A stretch of 7,779 nt of DNA from positions 1-7,779 of the forward strand of contig CAYRZU010000106.1 in assembly GCA_964428895.1 (NCBI GenBank), read 5' to 3'. Source of the stretch: HyVt-337 sp964428895. GTDB lineage: Bacteria > Planctomycetota > Phycisphaerae > SM23-33. Every line of letters begins with the position of its first letter. The stretch's first letter is position 1. The translations under genes and the position numbers were made by a program. This document shows positions 1 to 4,166 of the stretch, piece after piece. The notes below the pieces were generated by a model. The model was not told the origin of the DNA and ran no database searches. It was given only the letters and a program-made list of their open reading frames with translations.

Positions 1-340
1 AGATCTGCTCGAATCCCAGGAACTTGATGATGCCCAGATAGACCGAGGGGTGGAACCGCAGGCCGCCCTTGTAGGGGCCCAGGGCGCTGTTGAACTGAAC
101 GCGGAAGCCGCGGTTGATCTGGACGGCCCCGGCGTCGTCGATCCATGGTACGCGGAACATTAGCACACGTTCGGGCTCGACCATGCGTTCCAGGACCTTC
201 GCGGCCGCTAGCTGTGGATGGCGGTCGATGACGACGGCGACAGACTCAGCGACCTCGCGAACAGCCTGGTGAAACTCCACCTGACCTCCGTCGCGGGTCG
301 TAACGATTTCCATGATGTGATCGACGAACGCGTTGGCCAT
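1..340 (-). CDS. gdhA: NADP-type glutamate dehydrogenase, N-terminal part (cut by window edge)
   Basis: The first 113 residues of a hexameric Glu/Leu/Phe/Val dehydrogenase are visible; the rest lies beyond the left edge. The family interconverts 2-oxoglutarate plus ammonium and L-glutamate in the cytoplasm, linking nitrogen assimilation to the TCA cycle. The N-terminal fold is readable: VEFHQAVREV near residue 21, LERMVEPERVLMFRVPW at 50-66, then the substrate-binding stretch GPYKGGLRFHPSV at 88-100, with the family's conserved lysine at 91, followed by IIKFLGFEQ. This order closely matches the E. coli GdhA N-terminus, so I favour the NADP-dependent biosynthetic type, but the coenzyme domain is not in the window. 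The ATG at 338-340 is preceded by AAAGGAG (348-354) at a 7-nt spacing, which fixes the start. A terminator and a candidate promoter separate it from dnaA upstream. Confidence 0.93.
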   Translation of the reverse strand, partial: MANAFVDHIMEIVTTRDGGQVEFHQAVREVAESVAVVIDRHPQLAAAKVLERMVEPERVLMFRVPWIDDAGAVQINRGFRVQFNSALGPYKGGLRFHPSVYLGIIKFLGFEQI

Positions 341-347
341 GACGTGG

Positions 348-354
348 CTCCTTT
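348..354 (-). promoter_or_regulatory. Ribosome binding site of gdhA
   Basis: AAAGGAG on the minus strand, 7 nt before the gdhA ATG. It is a near-perfect Shine-Dalgarno and is stronger than most others in the window, which supports ATG at 340 as the start. Confidence 0.75.
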
Positions 355-387
355 GCTCGTGCCGGCCGACGGGCCTGCGATACCCCG

Positions 388-416
388 AGATTAGCCGCGG
401 ATTGCAAAACCGACAA
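388..416 (-). promoter_or_regulatory. Candidate sigma70-type promoter of gdhA
   Basis: On the minus strand TTGTCG (411-416, 4/6 to the -35 consensus) and TAATCT (388-393, 3/6 to the -10 consensus) are separated by exactly 17 nt, between the dnaA terminator and the gdhA start. A small inverted repeat, CACCC-GGA-GGGTG (421-433), lies just upstream of the -35 and could be an operator or chance. The hexamers are weak; location and spacing are the main support. Confidence 0.35.
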
Positions 417-439
417 GGCCCACCCTCCGGGTGCGGCGC

Positions 440-469
440 AAAAAAAAGCCCGGACATCCATGCCCGGGC
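440..469 (-). terminator. Rho-independent terminator of dnaA
   Basis: On the minus strand the arms GCCCGGGCAT (469-460) and ATGTCCGGGC (457-448) can pair over 10 positions (one G-T), with the innermost pairs likely open as a loop. Eight T residues (447-440) follow directly. It begins 56 nt past the dnaA stop codon. This is a textbook intrinsic terminator and separates dnaA from gdhA. Confidence 0.93.
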
Positions 470-496
470 GATCGTCCTTGAAGCACACCCACGCCG

Positions 497-510
497 GCGC
501 CTTCCGGCGC
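497..510 (-). other. Small GNRA-loop hairpin in dnaA 3' untranslated region
   Basis: The minus strand reads GCGCC-GGAA-GGCGC: a perfect 5-bp GC stem closed by a GGAA (GNRA) tetraloop, between the dnaA stop codon and the terminator. It has no T-tract of its own, so it is not a second terminator. It may stabilise the 3' end of the transcript or may be chance in GC-rich DNA. Confidence 0.4.
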
Positions 511-524
511 GTAGGTTGTGGCCG

Positions 525-1943
525 CTAGACCAGTTCGTTGGCCAGCAGGCGAATCAATTCGGTTGCCTTTACGGTCTTGGTCCCGACCGGGGTGGCCCAA
601 CTCAGCTCGGTCTTGGCGGCCAGCAACTTGTCCATCCGCTGGACGGCCAGGACGACCGAGGAGTGGTTCTTGCCCATGGCCCGCCCGATTTCGGGGAAGC
701 TCATGGTGGTGTGAGTCCGGGCCAGGTGCATGGCCGTCATGCGGGCCAGAGAAACGGTCCGGGTCCGCCGCGAGGAATGCAGGTCGGCCGGCGTTACGCC
801 GAAGTAGGTGGCCGCGACGGTCTCGATGTCGGCCAGGGTCAGGGCGCTGTCGGTCTGGGTGAGGAAATCGGCCAGGGTGGCCCGGGCAAGCGTCAGGGAG
901 GGGGATTGTCCTTCCAAGGCCGCCAGGGCCGTCAGCTTCACCAACGCGCCCTCGAGTTCGCGGACCGAGCCGCGAATGTGGCTGGCGATGTAGGCCAACA
1001 CGTCCTCGGCGACCTCGACATCCAGTTGCAGGGCCTTATGGCGGAGGATCTGGATGCGGGTGTTGCGGTCGGGCGCGTCGATGCGGACCACCATGCCGGC
1101 CACGAAGCGGCTGAGCAGTTGCTCGTTGAGACGGCTGAGCAGATGGGGGTGGGTGTCGGAGGCCAGGATGATCTGCTTGCCGGCGGATTCGATGGCGTTG
1201 AAGGTGTGGAGGAATTCATCCTGGGTGGCCCGTTTGGCCGCCAGGAAGTGCACGTCGTCGATGGCCAGCACGTCCAGCTTGCGGTAGCGGTCGCGGAATT
1301 GCTGGAAGCTCTTGGCGCGGACGGCCTGGATGAACTCGTTGGTGAACTGCTCGCCGGTGACGTAGCGGAACTGCAGGGGTTGCCCATTGGAGCGGTTGCG
1401 AATGCGGTTGCAGATGCCGTGCAGCAGGTGGGTCTTGCCCACGCCGCAGGGCCCGTGGATGAACAGGGGGTTAAAGGGCGTCTTGGTGGCGTCGGCGACG
1501 GCCGCGGCGGCGCTGTAGGCCAGCTTGTTGGACTCGCCGATGACGAAGTCCTCCAGGTGGTGCTTGAGCGCGGGCCGGGCGACGGGGTGGCGACGCCGGG
1601 CCCGGCCTTCGGTGCTCTTGGCGACCAGGTCGGCCTGGCTATCCAGGTCGTTCTTCCGCAGCTGGCCGCACAGGCCGGCGTCGACGGAGATAGTGATGGG
1701 CGTGTCCTTGCCCGTCAGTTCGGCGACGATGGTGCGAATGTCGCCCTGGTAGTGACTCTCGACCCAGTTGGCGACGAAGGGGTTGGGCACCGCGATGCGA
1801 AGGGCCTCGTCAGCGAGGTGCATCTGCGTACCGTGGCGGAACCAGGCGTTGTACTTCTGAGGGCCGATGCGTTCGCGCAGCCTCTCATGAAGGCTGTCGA
1901 TGACGGCGCCGTCTGCGCGTACTGATCCCGCTACCGATTCCAT
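525..1943 (-). CDS. dnaA: Chromosomal replication initiator protein DnaA
   Basis: This 472-residue protein binds DnaA boxes, oligomerises with ATP at oriC and opens the duplex; it is also a transcription regulator. Domain I (about 16-77) carries the typical KYNAWF helix. A short basic linker (about 78-128, with GRARRRH) stands for domain II. The AAA+ domain has Walker A GPCGVGKT (164-171), Walker B VLAIDD (225-230), sensor 1 IILASD (258-263), the box VII arginine in LLSRF (R279) and the sensor 2 arginine in VRELEGA (R328). Domain IV (about 365-472) carries the DNA-binding signature with SFPEIGRAMGKNHSSV (415-430). Length is normal for the family. The ATG follows AAGGA at a 6-nt spacing. Upstream lie DnaA boxes and a promoter; downstream is a strong terminator, so it is probably monocistronic. 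No dnaN, recF or gyrB is adjacent, unlike the classic dnaA cluster. Confidence 0.98.
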   Translation of the reverse strand: MESVAGSVRADGAVIDSLHERLRERIGPQKYNAWFRHGTQMHLADEALRIAVPNPFVANWVESHYQGDIRTIVAELTGKDTPITISVDAGLCGQLRKNDLDSQADLVAKSTEGRARRRHPVARPALKHHLEDFVIGESNKLAYSAAAAVADATKTPFNPLFIHGPCGVGKTHLLHGICNRIRNRSNGQPLQFRYVTGEQFTNEFIQAVRAKSFQQFRDRYRKLDVLAIDDVHFLAAKRATQDEFLHTFNAIESAGKQIILASDTHPHLLSRLNEQLLSRFVAGMVVRIDAPDRNTRIQILRHKALQLDVEVAEDVLAYIASHIRGSVRELEGALVKLTALAALEGQSPSLTLARATLADFLTQTDSALTLADIETVAATYFGVTPADLHSSRRTRTVSLARMTAMHLARTHTTMSFPEIGRAMGKNHSSVVLAVQRMDKLLAAKTELSWATPVGTKTVKATELIRLLANELV

Positions 1944-1987
1944 GGTTTTTCCTTAGGTCTCCATTGCCCGACGACTTATCAGCTAAT

Positions 1988-2031
1988 TCGGCCCGCCGCG
2001 GAAATCCCCAAACCGGCGTGGCGGCGGCCGA
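1988..2031 (-). other. GC-rich stem-loop in predicted dnaA leader RNA
   Basis: The arms TCGGCC-C-GCCGC (1988-1999) and GCGGC-GGCCGA (2021-2031) are complementary over 11 bp with a single bulged base, around a 21-nt loop. If transcription starts near 2048, the hairpin lies about 17 to 60 nt into the dnaA 5' untranslated region, some 33 nt before the Shine-Dalgarno. No T-tract follows it on the minus strand, so it is not an intrinsic terminator. It could affect mRNA stability or translation, bind a protein as a DNA inverted repeat, or be chance pairing. Confidence 0.5.
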
Positions 2032-2054
2032 CAAACATAGGTCGAGCGTGTGGA

Positions 2055-2083
2055 ACTTTAAGCAGCCTGCGAGACATGGTCAA
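2055..2083 (-). promoter_or_regulatory. Predicted sigma70-type promoter of dnaA
   Basis: The minus strand has TTGACC (2078-2083, 5/6 to the -35 consensus), a 17-nt spacer and TAAAGT (2055-2060, 4/6 to the -10 consensus). This predicts a transcript start near 2048 and a leader of about 105 nt. It is the best promoter match I found in the window. The perfect DnaA box lies about 20 bp upstream of the -35, and a weak box-like 9-mer (2080-2088, two mismatches) overlaps the -35, an arrangement compatible with control by DnaA itself. Confidence 0.65.
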
Positions 2084-2102
2084 TCACAAAACGCCGCGTT
2101 TC

Positions 2103-2111
2103 TTATCCACA
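2103..2111 (+). promoter_or_regulatory. DnaA box (perfect TTATCCACA)
   Basis: An exact match to the 9-mer TTATCCACA, in the gap directly upstream of dnaA and just upstream of its predicted promoter. A perfect box at this site is very unlikely to be incidental. The role could be dnaA autoregulation, origin function or both. Confidence 0.85.
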
Positions 2112-2158
2112 ACGCTCAACACGTTGGGCGGTGGGCTGTTGGCGCGCGAAAAAAAAGT

Positions 2159-2167
2159 TCATGCACA
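2159..2167 (+). promoter_or_regulatory. DnaA box-like 9-mer (TCATGCACA)
   Basis: One mismatch to TTATNCACA. It has the same orientation as the box at 2103 and starts exactly 11 bp before the next box, so the two would lie on the same face of the helix as in cooperative DnaA arrays. Confidence 0.5.
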
Positions 2168-2169
2168 CG

Positions 2170-2178
2170 TTGTCCACA
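2170..2178 (+). promoter_or_regulatory. DnaA box, near-consensus (TTGTCCACA)
   Basis: One mismatch (A to G at position 3) to TTATCCACA, same orientation as the perfect box 67 bp away. It pairs in tandem with the 9-mer at 2159 and lies just downstream of the acetyltransferase stop codon. Confidence 0.65.
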
Positions 2179-2184
2179 ATTCGT

Positions 2185-3117
2185 TCACGAAGGTGCATTT
2201 GAGGCCCGTTTGGCGGGCCTAATGTAGACCTCACGCACGTCGGCGACAACGCAGCCCTCGCGCAGGTAGGCGTCGCGCGCGAAGGTGTTACGTCGGTCAA
2301 CGGCGAGTGTTAGCGTGCTGTGGCGGCCTCGGAAGGCGGCGTCGGCGGCGTGGCGGACCATGGCCCGGGCCAGCCCCATCCCGCGAAATGGCTTGGTGGC
2401 GCCGAGATAAGCGACCGTTGCGGCCAGCCCGGAGACATGGTCGTTGACGAGACACACGCCCGCCGGTCGATGGTCGATGCAGGCGACCCACCATGTCTCG
2501 GGCGTGAACACGCCGGTGGCGCGGTGGCCGGCCAGGATGTCGGCCGCCGAGCGCAGGCCGGCCAGGGCCGGACAATCCAACGAGTGTTCATAGGTCGCCA
2601 GCAAGATCGCTTCCGCTTCGGGGCCAGGCAGGTCGTCGAAGCGGCGCCAGCTCAGCCGGGGCTGACAGGGCAAGGGGTCGGTCGACGGTGCGGGCAGGGG
2701 CAGTTCCATCATCTCCAGTTCGGCCAAGGGCTCGAACCCGGCGCCGGTCAGGCACGCGACGTCGCGACGGCTAGCCCTATCGGCGACGGCCTGGACGAAG
2801 GCCACGCCCCCGTCGTCGGCCCGATCGCACGCCGCGGCGATGCAGGCGGTCAGATTGTCGGGGTCGACGCCGGGCGCATCGAGCGGGCTGTGCAGCAGCA
2901 GGGCCCATCGGCCGGGGTTGGCCAGGGCCATCGCCGCCGCGGCGGCCCGCTTTCCGACGGCCCAGCAGAAGTAGGCGGCGCGCGGGTCCCGTTGGAGGGT
3001 CTCCAAGAGCCGCCCGGCGCGTGGGTCGAGTCGGCCGCGTCGTCGGCCGACGAATAGGACCTGCAGCGCATCGCGCAGGCGGTCGTCAGGCACGGGCTGG
3101 ACAATCGATTGGCCCAC
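2185..3117 (-). CDS. GNAT-family N-acetyltransferase, likely two tandem GNAT folds
   Basis: This 310-residue cytoplasmic protein is predicted to move an acyl group from acetyl-CoA to an unknown amine. The C-terminal half (about 153-300) is a recognisable GNAT domain: the beta strand TVAYLGATKPF leads into the acetyl-CoA loop RGMGLA (245-250), then helix RAMVRHAADAAF, then LAVDRRNTFARDAYLREGC (271-289), the usual motif B pattern. The N-terminal half (about 1-140) follows a similar plan, ending ACLTGAGFEPLAELEMMEL, but has no clear R/QxxGxG/A loop, so it looks like a degenerate GNAT copy. MshD-like proteins share this two-domain layout, but I see no basis for a mycothiol role. The start is GTG, preceded by AGGGA at about 5 nt. 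It lies 26 nt after the phosphatase gene, so the two are probably cotranscribed. The substrate cannot be read from sequence. Confidence 0.85.
   Translation of the reverse strand: MGQSIVQPVPDDRLRDALQVLFVGRRRGRLDPRAGRLLETLQRDPRAAYFCWAVGKRAAAAAMALANPGRWALLLHSPLDAPGVDPDNLTACIAAACDRADDGGVAFVQAVADRASRRDVACLTGAGFEPLAELEMMELPLPAPSTDPLPCQPRLSWRRFDDLPGPEAEAILLATYEHSLDCPALAGLRSAADILAGHRATGVFTPETWWVACIDHRPAGVCLVNDHVSGLAATVAYLGATKPFRGMGLARAMVRHAADAAFRGRHSTLTLAVDRRNTFARDAYLREGCVVADVREVYIRPAKRASNAPS
2202..2220 (-). other. Inverted repeat at the 3' end of the acetyltransferase gene
   Basis: The minus strand AGGCCCG-CCAAA-CGGGCCT forms a perfect 7-bp GC stem with a 5-nt loop inside the last codons, ending about 15 nt before the stop codon. 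No T-tract follows immediately; an eight-T run lies some 45 nt further on. It may protect the 3' end of the transcript or slow RNA polymerase, or result from the codons used. It is not a standard terminator. Confidence 0.35.
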
Positions 3118-3143
3118 AACGGTCCCTAGTTTGGTTGCGGCGG

Positions 3144-3905
3144 CTAGCGTCGGTCGACGATGACAATGGTCTCGTCATCGGTCTGCGGCGCCACGCCGCG
3201 AAAGGCCTCTACCGCGGCCATCACGGCGTCGGCGGCGTGTTGGGCATCGGCGTCGGTACACGCGCTGAGCACATCCAGCAGGCGGGCCTCGCCGAACAGC
3301 TCGTGACGGTCGTTGGCGGCGTCGGTAATGCCGTCGGTCCGCAACACCAGCCGCTCCCCGGGCACGAAGGTGTGGCAGATTTCGTGGAAGTCGGTGGCCT
3401 CGACGCCCATGACCAGATCGTGCCCGCCCATGGGGTGGGCGCTGCACTGGTGGCGGTCGCAGATCAGCGGCCTGGGGTGTCCGGCGTTGACCATGAAGCC
3501 CATTCCGGTCGGCAGGTCGATGACGGTATACAGCAGCGAACAGGGCAGAACGCTGTCGACCTGGTTGCCCAAGTCGATCAGCATGGTGTTGACGTCGCGA
3601 GCGATCGCGGCCGGGCGGGAGCGATCCTCGGTGTGGCGTCGCAAGAAGCCCATGATCTGCGTCATCAGCAGGGCGGCGCGAATGCCGTGGCCGACCACGT
3701 CGCCGATTACGATGGCAAACTGATCGGGGTTGAGGCTGTGGAAGTCGTAGAAGTCCCCGCCGATCGAACCGGACATGCGATTGCGCACGCCGATGTGCTG
3801 TTGGGCGCAATCACCCGGGCAGGTCGAAGGCAGCAGGGCCGCCTGCAGTTGGGCGGCCAGCGCCAGGTCCATCTCATGCTCGCTGGCAGTCATAATCGCC
3901 TTCAT
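3144..3905 (-). CDS. PP2C/SpoIIE-type (RsbU-like) serine/threonine phosphatase
   Basis: This 253-residue protein is essentially a lone SpoIIE/PPM phosphatase domain. Such enzymes use two metal ions to dephosphorylate Ser/Thr-phosphoproteins, classically anti-sigma-factor antagonists. Family motifs appear in order: GSIGGDFYDF (46-55, metal-binding D51), IGDVVGHGIRAALLM (67-81, D69), a VNAGHPRPL core strand (139-147), LRTDGITDA (188-196, D191) and QTDDETIVIV (241-250, D243/D244). All expected metal ligands are present, so it should be active. No GAF, PAS, response-regulator or membrane region precedes it; the short leader EMDLALAAQLQAALLP is the usual helix before this domain. The start is uncertain: ATG at 3905 directly follows a 5-bp hairpin and has a poor Shine-Dalgarno, while ATG at 3893 has AAGG 5 nt ahead. 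No kinase, anti-sigma or STAS partner is in view. Confidence 0.92.
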   Translation of the reverse strand: MKAIMTASEHEMDLALAAQLQAALLPSTCPGDCAQQHIGVRNRMSGSIGGDFYDFHSLNPDQFAIVIGDVVGHGIRAALLMTQIMGFLRRHTEDRSRPAAIARDVNTMLIDLGNQVDSVLPCSLLYTVIDLPTGMGFMVNAGHPRPLICDRHQCSAHPMGGHDLVMGVEATDFHEICHTFVPGERLVLRTDGITDAANDRHELFGEARLLDVLSACTDADAQHAADAVMAAVEAFRGVAPQTDDETIVIVDRR

Positions 3906-3921
3906 GCCCCATCATAGGGGC
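3906..3921 (-). promoter_or_regulatory. Hairpin directly abutting the phosphatase start codon
   Basis: The minus strand GCCCC-TATGAT-GGGGC is a perfect 5-bp GC stem with a 6-nt loop whose last base touches the ATG at 3905. It would bury the only G-rich stretch that could serve as a Shine-Dalgarno for that ATG. The in-frame ATG at 3893, with AAGG 5 nt before it, would remain free. This either favours 3893 as the real start or points to translational control. Confidence 0.4.
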
Positions 3922-3952
3922 CACCGGCGGAGGCGACGAGGACGGGCCGGGA

Positions 3953-4114
3953 CTAATCTTCCGGAGAGAACTCGTCCTTGCCGGCGCCGCATTCGGGGCA
4001 GATGAAGTCGTCCGGCAGGTCGGCGAAGGCCGTGCCCGGGGCGATGTCCTTGTCGGGGAGCCCTTCGGCGGGGTCGTAGACCCACCCACATGCGTCGCAC
4101 ACGTACTTTTGCAT
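3953..4114 (-). CDS. Rubredoxin
   Basis: This complete 53-residue rubredoxin is a small cytoplasmic electron carrier with one iron bound by four cysteines. Both knuckles are intact: YVCDACGWVYDPAEG with C6 and C9, and ICPECGAGKDEF with C39 and C42. The aromatic and acidic residues between them (DPAEGLPDKDIAPGTAF, ADLPDDF) match the family, as does the length. Rubredoxins pass electrons to rubrerythrin, superoxide reductase, oxygen reductases or alkane hydroxylases; no such partner is in the window, so its role here is open. The start is ATG at 4114 with AAAGGA 6 nt ahead. The frame stays open further upstream, but that extension does not look like rubredoxin. It lies 52 nt after rseP and 47 nt before the phosphatase, in the same direction. 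Confidence 0.97.
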   Translation of the reverse strand: MQKYVCDACGWVYDPAEGLPDKDIAPGTAFADLPDDFICPECGAGKDEFSPED

Positions 4115-4166
4115 CAGTCGTCCTTTCGTTGGCGGCGGCACCGGCCGGCGGGCCCGGGCCGATGGC

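Larger units (their letters stand above)
1944..2184. other. Candidate oriC / dnaA control region
   Basis: This 241-nt non-coding stretch lies between the acetyltransferase stop and the dnaA start. It combines three same-direction DnaA boxes (2103, 2159, 2170), an A8 run on the plus strand (2149-2156), the dnaA promoter and a leader stem-loop. DnaA-box clusters beside dnaA mark the origin in many bacteria. However, there is no long AT-rich unwinding element here, only three good boxes, and no dnaN nearby. Autoregulation is the safer reading and origin function is possible. Confidence 0.4.

Noticed and set aside
333..1925. Very long plus-strand open frame opposite dnaA
   Set aside because: It is a GC-rich shadow of dnaA. 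Its product is low-complexity (rich in G, V, Q, D), matches nothing I recognise and has no Shine-Dalgarno, while the minus strand encodes an intact DnaA.
2046..2054. Possible reverse-strand DnaA box (TGTGGAACT)
   Set aside because: It has three mismatches to the 9-mer on the reverse strand, too weak to call without binding data.
2320..3057. Plus-strand open frame opposite the acetyltransferase, and another at 3021-3917 opposite the phosphatase
   Set aside because: Both are antisense shadows with repetitive G/Q/R/V-rich products and no family motif. The real genes are on the minus strand.
4137..4162. GC-rich palindromic stretch between rseP and rubredoxin, considered as a terminator
   Set aside because: GGCCCGGGCC is self-complementary but leaves almost no loop, and no T-tract follows on either strand.
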